The notes: generated from the sequence alone by a model not told the origin. Numbered from the stretch's first letter, positions 32,894 to 41,904 are shown. The stretch: 64,000 bases of DNA from Treponema sp. (GCA_022510925.1 JAFLSO010000002.1:91223-155222); one strand, 5' to 3'. Numbers and translations: made by a program.

Positions 32894-34972
32894 CTACTGG
32901 AGCGGCGCGAAGTATCCGGTCTCGTCACGCCCCGAGCGGTTCAGAAGATAAGTCTCCACCTCCACAGGAAGATACTTTCTTCCGTACTCCGTGGTGAGGG
33001 CGGAATCGTATCGCAGCTGATAAAGCCCTGACGGCAGGTCTATTATGTCCTGAATCACCGATGAAAGCCCCTCAGGCCTGTAAACATAGTACGAGCGACC
33101 GCGGGTATTCTCTGTTATGTAAGAGACCTCCTGCGCCATTGTGCCACGGGAAAGCATTATGGTGCTGAATGACACGGAGTTGTTGTTAAGATATGTGGCC
33201 AGGTCAGAGAGCCCGTACTGCGCGAACGCGGTCTGCCCTATGGCGCCGTCTGTAAGATAGATTATGCCGCACTTTTTCTCCGCGTTCACAAGGTCGTTGG
33301 CGGCAAGGCGTATGCCCAGGTCCAGCCGCGGAAGGTCCGTGGGCCCGGCCTTAAGGACTGCGGGCGTAAAGTCCTCAAGCGAGCGCGGATTCCCGGAGAA
33401 CTCCTTCACAGGAACATCGGACGCGCTTATAATCTGAATCGTGCCCTTTCCCTGCATTGACGCGGCCACCTCACGCACGGCGGTGGTCAGCTGCTCGCGG
33501 CAGGACTCCATGCTCACGGAGCGGTCTATTATTATAGTTATGTCCGCCACGTCGTTATTGTTGGCGGCGCCCATAAGTTCCATGTTCGCTACGGGGCGCT
33601 TTCCCTCGGTTATGAGGAAATTCTCCTGCCTCAGGCCCACCACCTGCTGTCTCCTGCGGTTCTCGACCCTCACCTCCAGGATGACGCTGGGGAAATTATC
33701 AGCGATGACACGCTCTATGGTCACAAAGAATCCGCCCACAAGCTCGCTCATCTTGGCCATCACATAAATTTCGTTGTTCTTGAAGTCTGTCACTATGAGA
33801 TTTCCGTTCACATCCGGAACGGCGCTTGTTATGGCGCCCGGGGCGCTGCCGGTGCGGGCATTCTCGAAAACCGCGCCTGTCAGAGTGTCCACGGTGACCA
33901 CACGGTTCATGTCGGCCACCAGAAGATATCCGCCCCACTCCTTCATGCTCTCCGCCCGCGTGAAAGTGCCCTCGTTCACAAGCGTGGAGATAAAGTTTCC
34001 TGCGCGGTCGAACTCGTACACCGCACCGCGCACGCTGTCCGCCACAAAAACCCTGTCGCGCACCACGGCTATTCCAGTGGGTGACTCAAGCCCCTTGAAA
34101 GAGCCGCTCCTGCCGCCGAAATGAAGCAGACCGTTTCCCTCGCTGTCGAACACTACCACGCGCGCGTTCCCGAAATCAGTGGTGTAAATGTTACCGTAGC
34201 TGTCCTGCGCCAGATACTGCGGTCCCACGAGCTCGCCCTCTCCGCGTCCGCGCCCGCCTATGTAGCGCACGAAAAGGCCGTTTCCGTCCATTACGCAGAG
34301 CCTGTCGCCGGCGCTCTCGCTTATTAGCAGGTTCCCGTCCTTAAGGCGCATTATGTCAAGCGGCCTGTCAAAGCCGTTCAGGGGGCCGCGCACGCGCTGA
34401 ACCACCACTCCGTTCACGTCATATCTCAAAAGCTCGTTGGAGCCGTATGCCACAACCCAGATGCTTCCGTCAGTATTGGACAGCGATGACGTGGGCTGGC
34501 TGTATATGAGGGTTTTTCCGTTCATGTACGGATACGAGCCGCTCTCAGTGTAGCGCTGGTTAAATCCGTATGAATCCTCCGTTATGCGCCTCTCGCCCAC
34601 AATCTCTATGCGGTTCTGAAGAAGTATTCCGCCGTATCCCGCCTCCGCTGCGAAATTCCACTGCTGCAGCGCGGCGCCCTCTATGCCCGCCCTGTAGTAC
34701 GCCTTGCCCAGCCAGTCCAGTATGAGGTTCTCGCCGGGAAGATATGAGAGGGAGCGCTCGAACTCCAGTATGGCCTCGTTGAACGCGCCACGGTAATAGC
34801 TCTGCACCCCGCGCCTGAACTCCTCCTCCGCGAAGCCTGCGTTGGCGCTGCGCATAGTGCTGTTCTCGGAGCGGGCGGTGTCCTCCAGGTAAGACTGGGG
34901 AAAAACAAGGGGAAGGGCAAGGACCAGCGCCATGGCCCCGGCAGTTTTTTTGATGGAAAAAGCTCTGCTCAT
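32894..34972 (-). CDS. exported TPR/NHL-repeat/von Willebrand A protein
   Basis: 692 aa with a signal peptide (about residues 10-27, ending FPQS). After a short TPR-like region (GAFNEAILEFERSL, LGKAYYRAGIEGAALQQW) come five or six NHL-type beta-propeller units, such as RPLDIMRLKDGNLLISES, PQYLAQDSYGNIYTTDFGN and SPTGIAVVRDRVFVADS. The C-terminal vWA domain starts DITIIIDRSVSMES, a D-x-S-x-S MIDAS motif, with LTDGAIGQ as a later metal-site segment. It probably acts in the periplasm as a binding scaffold. The ligand is unknown. Its start overlaps the TPR gene's stop. Confidence 0.8.
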   Translation of the reverse strand: MSRAFSIKKTAGAMALVLALPLVFPQSYLEDTARSENSTMRSANAGFAEEEFRRGVQSYYRGAFNEAILEFERSLSYLPGENLILDWLGKAYYRAGIEGAALQQWNFAAEAGYGGILLQNRIEIVGERRITEDSYGFNQRYTESGSYPYMNGKTLIYSQPTSSLSNTDGSIWVVAYGSNELLRYDVNGVVVQRVRGPLNGFDRPLDIMRLKDGNLLISESAGDRLCVMDGNGLFVRYIGGRGRGEGELVGPQYLAQDSYGNIYTTDFGNARVVVFDSEGNGLLHFGGRSGSFKGLESPTGIAVVRDRVFVADSVRGAVYEFDRAGNFISTLVNEGTFTRAESMKEWGGYLLVADMNRVVTVDTLTGAVFENARTGSAPGAITSAVPDVNGNLIVTDFKNNEIYVMAKMSELVGGFFVTIERVIADNFPSVILEVRVENRRRQQVVGLRQENFLITEGKRPVANMELMGAANNNDVADITIIIDRSVSMESCREQLTTAVREVAASMQGKGTIQIISASDVPVKEFSGNPRSLEDFTPAVLKAGPTDLPRLDLGIRLAANDLVNAEKKCGIIYLTDGAIGQTAFAQYGLSDLATYLNNNSVSFSTIMLSRGTMAQEVSYITENTRGRSYYVYRPEGLSSVIQDIIDLPSGLYQLRYDSALTTEYGRKYLPVEVETYLLNRSGRDETGYFAPLQ

Positions 34973-35670
34973 TCTTCGTCTGCCTCCGTGGCGGCCTTAA
35001 GGTGAGACTCTATCACGGCGTCCTGCGGTGATTTCTTTTTAGCGCGGGAAAGGAATTTCTTGGCCTCCGAGTAAAGGCCCATGCGGTAATAGCACCATCC
35101 GAGGCTGTCAAGGCAGGCCGCGCTGTCGGGAGCGAAGTCCAGGGCCCTCTTGCAGTAACTGAGCGCAGTGGTAAGGTCGCGGCTCTCGTCCGCAAGCACA
35201 TATCCCAGCCCGTTGAGCGCGGTGGGGTTCTCGCCATCCTCGGAGAGCGCCTTGCCGTACAGGTCCAGGCATCTGTCCACGTCTCCGTCCTCCCACGCAA
35301 GATACGCGAGCGATGAGTATACCGCCGCGGGCCTGTAGCCTGAGTCCAGAAGCTTCTTGAGCTCAAAGTCCGCGAGTTTCTTGCGCCCGCTCTTGCAGTA
35401 GATAACCGCAAGCAGATAGCGGCACTGCATCACGCGCTGCGCGGTGGCGGTCTCGGGGGACTCTCCCTGCGCCGTCACCACCTGCTCCAGATAAAGCAGC
35501 GCGTCGTCATGGCGGCCCAGCTTAACATAGCACAGCCCCAGATAGTACGCCAGCTCTATGGAGTCAAGGGAGTCGTCCTCCGGCAATGAGAGGAAATATG
35601 TAAGGGCACCCGTGTAGTTTCCCGCATTATAAAGTGACACGCCCTCTTTTATAAGATTCTGGTCTGCCAT
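34969..35670 (-). CDS. tetratricopeptide-repeat protein
   Basis: 233 aa, almost wholly TPR. At least five units are visible: VSLYNAGNYTGALTYFLSL, AYYLGLCYVKLGRHDDALLYLEQV, LAYLAWEDGDVDRCLDLYGKAL, LGYVLADESRDLTTALSYCKRAL and LGWCYYRMGLYSEAKKFLSRA. No signal peptide is present, so it is likely cytoplasmic. GGAGG lies six bases before the ATG. It sits between surE and the NHL/vWA gene and overlaps the latter by four bases, so they may work together. The partner is unknown. Confidence 0.85.
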   Translation of the reverse strand: MADQNLIKEGVSLYNAGNYTGALTYFLSLPEDDSLDSIELAYYLGLCYVKLGRHDDALLYLEQVVTAQGESPETATAQRVMQCRYLLAVIYCKSGRKKLADFELKKLLDSGYRPAAVYSSLAYLAWEDGDVDRCLDLYGKALSEDGENPTALNGLGYVLADESRDLTTALSYCKRALDFAPDSAACLDSLGWCYYRMGLYSEAKKFLSRAKKKSPQDAVIESHLKAATEADEE

Positions 35671-35679
35671 AGATTCCTC

Positions 35680-36447
35680 CTAGGAGCACACGAAGTCTTC
35701 CGCCAGCCCCTGATGCTCGCTTACGGGCAACGCCCTTATGCGTGAGACGGACACATATCCCTCCTGCACGGTGATCTGGTCATGCCCGGCCTCGCCCAAA
35801 GACTCTATTCCCACGCCGCCCAAAAGGCTCGTGAACGCGCAGCCGTCCGCGCGCTCCAGCGCTATGTAGTCGTTGTATTCCCGCTCGCAGACAGGAGCCC
35901 AGCGCGCACCCTTGAAACGCTCCGCCGACGGGGCGTTCACGTTAAGGAAATACTCCCCGCGCTCCCCGCAGCAGCGCACAAGTCGCTCCAGGTTATCCAT
36001 GGCGAAACGGGCCAGTGCACCGTAAAGGAACCCGTCCTCTCCGTCCGCGCCCTGCATCCGCTCCACGCTCAGCGCCAGTGAGGGAACTCCGTATATAGCC
36101 CCCTGCCTGGCCGCCCCGCACGTGCCTGAGTACACTATGTCCGTGCCCAGGTTTCCGTCACGGTTTATGCCGGAGATTACGGCGTCTATCCTGCCCGGAA
36201 GAAAGCCTCCCTTTACGGCCGCTATCACGCAGTCCGCGGGGGTCCCGTCCAGTGAGAACCTGAATGAGCCCTCCCCGCCCCTTTCCTCAAGCCTGAGAGG
36301 TCTGGCCATGTTTATGCCGCACGAGCAGCCCGAGCGGTTCGCGGAGGGTGCCACAATCCACACGCTGTGCTCCGCGCTCAGGGCCTCGTAAAGCGCCTCT
36401 ATGCCGTCCGAGCCGTAGCCGTCGTCGTTCGTGAGAAGCAGGTTCAT
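35680..36447 (-). CDS. surE: 5'-nucleotidase SurE
   Basis: 255 aa. The N-terminal metal site LLTNDDGYGSDGIEAL is the SurE hallmark (D-D), with VAPSANRSGCSCGI, a phosphate-binding loop with S/N, and GTPADCVIAAVKG and AVISGINRDGNLGTDIVYSGT as the second metal region. The enzyme removes phosphate from nucleoside 5'- and 3'-monophosphates. The start overlaps the kinase gene's stop by four bases (ATGA). Confidence 0.94.
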   Translation of the reverse strand: MNLLLTNDDGYGSDGIEALYEALSAEHSVWIVAPSANRSGCSCGINMARPLRLEERGGEGSFRFSLDGTPADCVIAAVKGGFLPGRIDAVISGINRDGNLGTDIVYSGTCGAARQGAIYGVPSLALSVERMQGADGEDGFLYGALARFAMDNLERLVRCCGERGEYFLNVNAPSAERFKGARWAPVCEREYNDYIALERADGCAFTSLLGGVGIESLGEAGHDQITVQEGYVSVSRIRALPVSEHQGLAEDFVCS

Positions 36448-37622
36448 AGGACGCGCACGCCCCCCGCAGGCTTAACTATGTGATATTCAGGCTTGAAGCC
36501 GAAGATATGCTCGTACTCGTCAAGCCGGGCGCGGAATTTATCAAGGTCACCGTTCCGGATTATGGTGTACGTGCAGCGCCCGAAGCCCTTTCCTGTTATG
36601 CGCCCGCAGTTAACGGGATTCCTCAGGTCATCGGGAGACTCATCGAGCATCTGGACGCGCTTAAGAATCCAGTCTATCTCGGGGCAGGAGATGTCGTACA
36701 AATCCCTGAGCCCCTCGTGGCTTGATTTAACCGCGCGCGCGAAAGCAGGGAAATCACCCTTCTCTATGGCGGACACCGCGTCCAGCACGCATTTATGCTC
36801 GTTCATTATGCAGAGGAGCCTTCTCCGCGTGTCCTCGCTGCTTACTACGCTGAGCACCTCGTTCACCTCTGCCTTGCTGTCCTCGTAATGCCATCCGCCG
36901 TAAACGTTCGCCTTCCTCTCCTTAAGCTCGCCCAGAAGAATCACGTTCTCAGGCTGCTGCAGGCTCTCCTCGTTCCATGTGGTTATCCTGGGAACCCGCG
37001 CGTCGGTCAGGACCACGGTGTGGCCGGGGAATTTGAACGGAATGACATCGCACTCTCCGCGGGCATAATCAGTGAGCACAAGGGAGCCCGGCTTGGAGTA
37101 AATGGCGGCAAAATTGTCAGCCTTAATGTTCTCCGCGCCCAGAAAATTGCGGTTGGCGCGCTCCAGCACCTGGAGCATCTGGTCGTCGCTGCACCGGAAT
37201 GAGTGAAGCTTGCGCACAGCCCACGCCGCCGCCACTTTCATGGCCGTGGTTATGCCGAACCCTGCGGACGGAAGTATCTCGGAATAGACGGTGAAATTCA
37301 TGCCGCCGCAGGAGAATCCGCCCGACGTGAAACCGTACACCACCGCCTTAAGGGCGTTCGCCCAGCGGTCCTCTTTCTTGATTTTAAGTGATGAGAGGCT
37401 CGCGCGCTTTTTCTCGTTGAGCTGCACGAAGTCAAAGCGCAGGTTGGAGTCGCTCCGCCTGGAGACAGCGACATAGACCGGCAGGTTCACCGCCATGGAG
37501 AGCGTCTTGTCCTTTACGAACCAAGTGTGCTCCCCTATAAGATGAAACCTTCCGGGAGCCGAGGCCATGACGTCCGGCCTCTGGCTGTACTCCGCAAGGT
37601 GGGCTTCTATAAGTCTATCCAT
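36444..37622 (-). CDS. galactokinase-like GHMP kinase, divergent sugar site
   Basis: 392 aa, galactokinase length. The N-terminal motif is APGRFHLIGEHTWF instead of the canonical GRVNLIGEHTDY; W34 replaces the Asp that binds galactose. Motif 2 is LPSAGFGITTAMKVA where GalK has a GLSSSA loop, and motif 3 is CGRITGKGFGRCTY, close to the MTGAGFGGC signature. The probable catalytic Asp is in ENIKADNFA. ATP and Mg binding appear kept, but the sugar site is changed, so the substrate may not be galactose. It is the first gene of the kinase-surE-TPR-NHL run, with a GGGG ribosome site. Confidence 0.8.
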   Translation of the reverse strand: MDRLIEAHLAEYSQRPDVMASAPGRFHLIGEHTWFVKDKTLSMAVNLPVYVAVSRRSDSNLRFDFVQLNEKKRASLSSLKIKKEDRWANALKAVVYGFTSGGFSCGGMNFTVYSEILPSAGFGITTAMKVAAAWAVRKLHSFRCSDDQMLQVLERANRNFLGAENIKADNFAAIYSKPGSLVLTDYARGECDVIPFKFPGHTVVLTDARVPRITTWNEESLQQPENVILLGELKERKANVYGGWHYEDSKAEVNEVLSVVSSEDTRRRLLCIMNEHKCVLDAVSAIEKGDFPAFARAVKSSHEGLRDLYDISCPEIDWILKRVQMLDESPDDLRNPVNCGRITGKGFGRCTYTIIRNGDLDKFRARLDEYEHIFGFKPEYHIVKPAGGVRVL

Positions 37623-37645
37623 AATTCCCCGTCCCGTTGCACATG

Positions 37646-37674
37646 ACTTTATCGCGCAGAGGATTGTCTCTTAA
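37646..37674 (-). promoter_or_regulatory. weak candidate promoter for the GHMP kinase unit
   Basis: On the minus strand TTAAGA (37669-37674) and TAAAGT (37646-37651) are 17 bp apart, each a 4/6 match. The predicted start near 37639 leaves a leader with GGGACGGGG. The rest of the 138-bp gap to lnt holds no other element I can support besides the lnt promoter. Confidence 0.35.
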
Positions 37675-37722
37675 CTAACAGCGCGCAAAGCCCGGCCTAA
37701 AATCCGCAAGAACGCCCCCTGA

Positions 37723-37751
37723 TTGATTTTTAGCACGCAAAATAATAAAAT
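37723..37751 (+). promoter_or_regulatory. promoter of the lnt-bioYMN unit, nearly leaderless
   Basis: TTGATT (37723-37728) and TAAAAT (37746-37751) are 17 bp apart, 4/6 and 5/6 matches, in an A+T-rich stretch. The predicted +1 near 37758 is three bases before the ATG, and no ribosome site is present. Confidence 0.5.
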
Positions 37752-37760
37752 AACTATACA

Positions 37761-39632
37761 ATGAATTACTTTGTTTTACAAGTTTTTTGTTCAATCTTTT
37801 CTGGGTTTATGCTCGCGGCGGCCATATCCAACGAGGTCCTGGCGTTCGGCTCCCCGCTTCTGGCGCTTTTCTGCCTCGCGCCGCTTTACACCGCGTTCTA
37901 CGGTTCCAGGAGCGCTTCCCGCGCGGCCCTGATATTCTCTGTTCAGATACTGACCACTCATCTCATAAGCAGCTTCTGGCTGGCGAATTTCCACGGATTC
38001 GCCGTGTTCACTCTGGGCGCAAGCGCGTTCGGAACAGCGCTGGAGGGCTGGATGTGCGGTTTCGTGGCGTACAGCATGCCGTTCCTGACGGAAAGGAGAC
38101 TGGGCTCCAGGAAGACCGCGGACATGATGGAGAGCGCTGGACTGCGACCTTTCTCCGCCGCAGGCAGGATATTATGGTTCACGGCGAGCTGGATTTTCTA
38201 CGAGTGGATAAAGAGCACAGGCGCCATGGGCTACCCCTGGGGCACTGTGAGCATGGCGGCATACAGATGGCTGGTGTTCCGCCAGATAGCGGACGTTACA
38301 GGCGTATGGGGCGTGAGCGCGATATACGTGCTTGTCTCATGCGTGACAGCGGAGGCAGTGGCTCTCATAGGCTCAAAACCATCCGACACGCACTCCATGG
38401 AGGGATACGGCGCACGATGCATGGCCGTAAGGCAGTGCGCCAGACTAACGCTTGCGCTTTTCGCAGTGAGCGGACTGTACGGGCTGGCGCAGGTGCTGGC
38501 TCCGCGCATGCCGGTCAAGCACATGAACATAGTCCTTGTGCAGCAGAACAGAGACCCCTGGGAGAGCGGTGAGAATGACTCCATACGGATATCGAAGAGC
38601 ATAACTGAGGGCGCTGTGGCCGCCATGAGGGAAAGCGGCATGGAGCCTGACCTGGTGCTGTGGAGCGAGGGAATCCTGGACAGGGCGTTCCCGGGAAGCA
38701 GGACTTACTACGAGCATAATCCCGGTGACGAGGGGCTCGGGGAATTCATAAAGCGGATGGGAATACCTTTCGTGATAGGCGGAAGCACGCGGGTGAACCC
38801 AGAGAAGAAGCACACGTCAAACAGCGCCATTCTGTTCGACAAGAACGGAAAATACTCCGGTTTCTACTCAAAGATACATTTGGTGCCGTTCGCGGAGGTA
38901 ATCCCCTACGGCGAGAACCCGCTCATGCGCATGTTCATGAGCAGAGTCGTGGGCTTCTCCAGCGGCTGGACACCGGGGAACCAGCTGGTGCTCTTTAAAG
39001 TCCCGCTCAGCGGAGCCTCATCATACACCGCGCCCTTAGAGTACAACCGCCCGCTTTACGATGAGATAGCGCTCAGCGAGAAAGGCCTGTCATCTTCCAA
39101 AGATACCGAGAGGTTCATCACAAGCGGACAGGAGAACCCCGACGCGTTCGTAAGATTCTCCGTCCCCATCTGCTTTGAGGACGCGTTCAACGACGTGTGC
39201 AGGAGACTCTACAACATGGGAAGCGAGGTTTTCCTGAACATCACGAACGACTCATGGTCGCTGACGCCCTCCTCAGAGTACCAGCATTATATAGCGGCGA
39301 GCTACAGGGCCATAGAGTACAGGACCACGCTGGTGCGGTGCGCTAACTCAGGATACTCCGTGGTGGTGGACCCGGCGGGACGGGTGCTCGCGGATCTGGA
39401 CGTCTTCACGGAAGGCTCTCTCTGCTACAACGTGCCTGTATACAAGCGCGCCCGCACCATATATGCCCGCTCCGGGGACTGGCTAGCGTACTGCGCGCTT
39501 TCATGCATCGCGCTGTGCATGATCATGGCTTTCTGTAATGTGCACGGCATCCGCATTCCCAGAATAAAGAAAATACAAATCATAGTAACGGCGGCGGCCC
39601 CACGGACGGGGAACGTCATCGGAGGAGAGTAA
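37761..39632 (+). CDS. lnt: apolipoprotein N-acyltransferase Lnt
   Basis: 623 aa. Six to seven N-terminal membrane helices are followed by a periplasmic nitrilase domain. The catalytic Glu is in LVLWSEGILDR, the Lys in GFYSKIHLVPFAEVIPYG, and the Cys in VPICFEDAFNDVCRRL; ITNDSWSLTPSSEYQHYIAA is the Lnt-specific loop. It adds the third acyl chain to lipoproteins, several of which are encoded in this window. It is longer than the roughly 510 aa E. coli enzyme, with insertions around residues 110 and 430. The ATG has no Shine-Dalgarno. bioY follows two bases after the stop. Confidence 0.94.
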   Translation: MNYFVLQVFCSIFSGFMLAAAISNEVLAFGSPLLALFCLAPLYTAFYGSRSASRAALIFSVQILTTHLISSFWLANFHGFAVFTLGASAFGTALEGWMCGFVAYSMPFLTERRLGSRKTADMMESAGLRPFSAAGRILWFTASWIFYEWIKSTGAMGYPWGTVSMAAYRWLVFRQIADVTGVWGVSAIYVLVSCVTAEAVALIGSKPSDTHSMEGYGARCMAVRQCARLTLALFAVSGLYGLAQVLAPRMPVKHMNIVLVQQNRDPWESGENDSIRISKSITEGAVAAMRESGMEPDLVLWSEGILDRAFPGSRTYYEHNPGDEGLGEFIKRMGIPFVIGGSTRVNPEKKHTSNSAILFDKNGKYSGFYSKIHLVPFAEVIPYGENPLMRMFMSRVVGFSSGWTPGNQLVLFKVPLSGASSYTAPLEYNRPLYDEIALSEKGLSSSKDTERFITSGQENPDAFVRFSVPICFEDAFNDVCRRLYNMGSEVFLNITNDSWSLTPSSEYQHYIAASYRAIEYRTTLVRCANSGYSVVVDPAGRVLADLDVFTEGSLCYNVPVYKRARTIYARSGDWLAYCALSCIALCMIMAFCNVHGIRIPRIKKIQIIVTAAAPRTGNVIGGE

Positions 39633-39634
39633 AA

Positions 39635-40306
39635 ATGAAGGAGCACACATTACGGACTATACTCAGGAGCACTTTCACGGCGCTGTTCGCGGCGCTCATC
39701 TGCGCGGGATGCTTTATCTCCATCCCAGTGCCGGGGAGCGCCCTGCCCATAGCGGTGCAGAACATGCTGTGCATGCTGGCGGGCGGAATCCTGGGCGGCA
39801 TACATGGCGCGGGTGCCGTGGGCCTATTCATAATACTGGGCGTGATGGGGCTTCCGGTGTTCTCCGGCGGGCACAAAGGTTTTTCGTGGCTGGCGGGGCC
39901 CACAGGAGGCTACCTCTGGGGGTACTTCATCGGGGCGCTCTTAGTGGGACTGATTCTGGGAACGCCGCACGTGAGCGAAAAGAAATTCAGCATAAGGATG
40001 TGGATAAAAATCGCGCTGGCATCCTTACTGGGATATGCGGTGGTTTATGCGCCCGGAATCCCATGGTTCATGCACCTTATGAAAGGACAGGGAAATCCCG
40101 TCTCGTTCGAGCGCGCGCTGCGCCTCATGTTCATCCCGTTCATTCCCGGCGACGTGATAAAGCTCATAGCGACCGTTCCTCTGGTGGCGGTTCTGCGCCC
40201 TGCCGCGGCCAGGTTCCTTTATCCCGCGGAGGAGAAGGAGCTCAGGGAGATGCTGGATGATTTGAAGGCCCGGGACGGCTCCTCGTCCGCCGCTGACGGG
40301 AACTGA
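39635..40306 (+). CDS. bioY: biotin ECF transporter S component BioY
   Basis: 223 aa with six hydrophobic segments. FTALFAALICAGCFISIPVP and GSALPIAVQNMLCMLAGGILGG fit BioY helix 1-2, and GLPVFSGGHKGFSWLAGPTGGYLWGY is the BioY signature loop (cited in part). It binds biotin and brings it through the membrane. The two genes that follow encode the matching ATPase and transmembrane subunits, giving a dedicated BioMNY module. A C-terminal charged tail of about 30 residues is unusual for BioY. GGAGGAG precedes the ATG. Confidence 0.93.
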   Translation: MKEHTLRTILRSTFTALFAALICAGCFISIPVPGSALPIAVQNMLCMLAGGILGGIHGAGAVGLFIILGVMGLPVFSGGHKGFSWLAGPTGGYLWGYFIGALLVGLILGTPHVSEKKFSIRMWIKIALASLLGYAVVYAPGIPWFMHLMKGQGNPVSFERALRLMFIPFIPGDVIKLIATVPLVAVLRPAAARFLYPAEEKELREMLDDLKARDGSSSAADGN

Positions 40307-40308
40307 GC

Positions 40309-41061
40309 ATGAGGAAAGGCACGGAGCGCACGCCGGACCCGGAAACGAGCATGGCGCCGGCGGTCAGGGCGGAGGGCATATACAAGCTGTTCAAGACGGA
40401 CTTAGGGGACCCGCCGTACAACGCCGCCCTGAACGACGTCTCCCTCACAGTGAACAAAGGAAGCCTCACCATAATAGCGGGAGCCAACGGCAGCGGGAAA
40501 AGCGTGCTCATGCAGATCATAGCGGGGCTGATGGAGCCTACGGAGGGAAAAGTCTTTACAAGCGGCAAAGTGGGGCTGGTGTTCCAGGAGGCAGGCGCGC
40601 AGATTCTGGGGGACACTCCGCTGGAGGACGTATGCGTGGGCCTTGAGAACATGGGGCTCAGGGGAAAGGATGCGGTGAGCAGGGCGGAGGCCGCGCTCGG
40701 TTCCACGGGCCTCCTTGAGAAAAAGAACTATCCCGCGGAATTCCTTTCAGGCGGAGAGAAGCGGAGGCTCGCGGTGGCCGCCATACTTGCCATGGAGCGC
40801 GACATCATAATCTTCGACGAGCCTTACGCCAACCTGGATTTCAGCAGCGTGCGGGAAGTGAGCGCGCAGATAGAGGAGCTTCACGGCGGCGGCAAGACTG
40901 TAATCCTGCTTACGCACGAACTTGAGAAATGCATGCACATGGCGGATAATTTCGTGGTGCTTCATAAGGGGCGAAAAGTCTACGACGGCTCACCGAGCGA
41001 CGCCCTGGGCCTGAGCCTGGAGGACTGGGGCATCCACAATCCGCTGAAGCCGTGGGTTTAA
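40309..41061 (+). CDS. bioM: biotin ECF transporter ATPase BioM (CbiO-like)
   Basis: 250 aa ABC ATPase. Walker A is GANGSGKS, the Q-loop is GLVFQEAG, the signature is LSGGEKRRLAVAA, Walker B is IIIFDEPYANLD, and the switch His is in ILLTHELEK. It energises the BioY/BioN complex. The first 14 codons are atypical; the ATG at 40351 (MAPAVRAEGIY) could be the true start. The gene begins two bases after bioY. Only one ATPase gene is present, as expected for BioM rather than group II ECF pairs. Confidence 0.9.
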   Translation: MRKGTERTPDPETSMAPAVRAEGIYKLFKTDLGDPPYNAALNDVSLTVNKGSLTIIAGANGSGKSVLMQIIAGLMEPTEGKVFTSGKVGLVFQEAGAQILGDTPLEDVCVGLENMGLRGKDAVSRAEAALGSTGLLEKKNYPAEFLSGGEKRRLAVAAILAMERDIIIFDEPYANLDFSSVREVSAQIEELHGGGKTVILLTHELEKCMHMADNFVVLHKGRKVYDGSPSDALGLSLEDWGIHNPLKPWV

Positions 41062-41098
41062 GTCCCGCGCATACAGGGCGCAGACAGAGGAGGCTCGC

Positions 41099-41878
41099 AT
41101 GAGGAAAGGACGGCTCAGAATCAGGCCAGACGACGCCATGCTCTTTCACTACAAGACCGGCCGCAGTTTCCTGCACAGGGCACCGGGGCTTCTTAAGATA
41201 ATACTGATGCTCGTTCTGGGGACGGCGGCCTTCTATGTTCCGCCAGTGCCTGCGCTGTGCGTCTGGGTCGCCCTCATACTGCTGTCAATGGTTCTGCTCC
41301 GCTTCACGCCCGCGGACATCGCCACGGACCTGATTCCCGCACTTTTCTACGCAGTGCTGCTCTACTTTGCTGGAATGGCACTGAGCGTCACGGAGCTCTC
41401 ACAGCTTTTAAAAGACGGCGCGGATTTTTCCGTTACAAAAAGAATCCTTTTCGTGCTCAGGCCCCGGCTGTCATACGCCCCGCTTTTGATGCACCTCACC
41501 CTCTCACTTGAGATAACGTCGATTTTTTTCCGCACCACAAGCACCGTCCAGTTCTCGCAGGGATTCAGGGGCATAGAGAGGGCCCTGACAAGGAGGACCG
41601 CGACCCCGGTGGCGGACGCCCTGACACTCACCATCATATTCATTCCGCGCGTCGCCGCGATATGGCACGCGGCAGGCAGGGCATGGGAGTCCCGGGGCGG
41701 GAGGAACGGCGTGCGAAAAATCACGACGTTGCTTCCTGTCCTTTTCAGGAGCGGCATGCGCTCGGCGTACACCACGGCTCTGGCCAGGGCCGGAAGAATG
41801 CAGGAGCCCGGGGAAAAAGACAGGGTCTCCGTGACGCGCGGCAAGGAACTTTCCGGCGCACATAAAAATTCAACTTGA
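41099..41878 (+). CDS. bioN: biotin ECF transporter transmembrane subunit BioN (CbiQ-like)
   Basis: 259 aa with four to five hydrophobic segments. The CbiQ/EcfT coupling motif A-R-x-R/G is represented by ARAGRM near the C-terminus, and TLTIIFIPRVAAIWHAAGRAWESRGG contains the A-x-x-A-R-G-x-x type helix (cited in part). It links the ATPase to BioY. AGAGGAGG lies before the ATG. The -35 of the nrdR promoter overlaps its last codons. Confidence 0.88.
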   Translation: MRKGRLRIRPDDAMLFHYKTGRSFLHRAPGLLKIILMLVLGTAAFYVPPVPALCVWVALILLSMVLLRFTPADIATDLIPALFYAVLLYFAGMALSVTELSQLLKDGADFSVTKRILFVLRPRLSYAPLLMHLTLSLEITSIFFRTTSTVQFSQGFRGIERALTRRTATPVADALTLTIIFIPRVAAIWHAAGRAWESRGGRNGVRKITTLLPVLFRSGMRSAYTTALARAGRMQEPGEKDRVSVTRGKELSGAHKNST

Positions 41879-41904
41879 ACACACCACCCATAGCGGTGTA
41901 TTAT
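41875..41904 (+). promoter_or_regulatory. nrdR promoter with palindrome in the spacer
   Basis: TTGAAC (41875-41880) and TATTAT (41899-41904) are 18 bp apart. The spacer is occupied by an inverted repeat, ACACC-N9-GGTGT (41881-41899). ACAC and GTGT are the ends of an NrdR box, but the gap is longer than the usual 8 bp, so NrdR autoregulation is only a possibility. A second -10-like TAGAAT is at 41911-41916. Confidence 0.5.

Noticed and set aside
32872-32908. GCGCCGC...GCGGCGC inverted repeat after dinB as a bidirectional terminator
   Set aside because: The arms are 23 bases apart, no T-run follows on either strand, and it extends into the coding end of the NHL gene.
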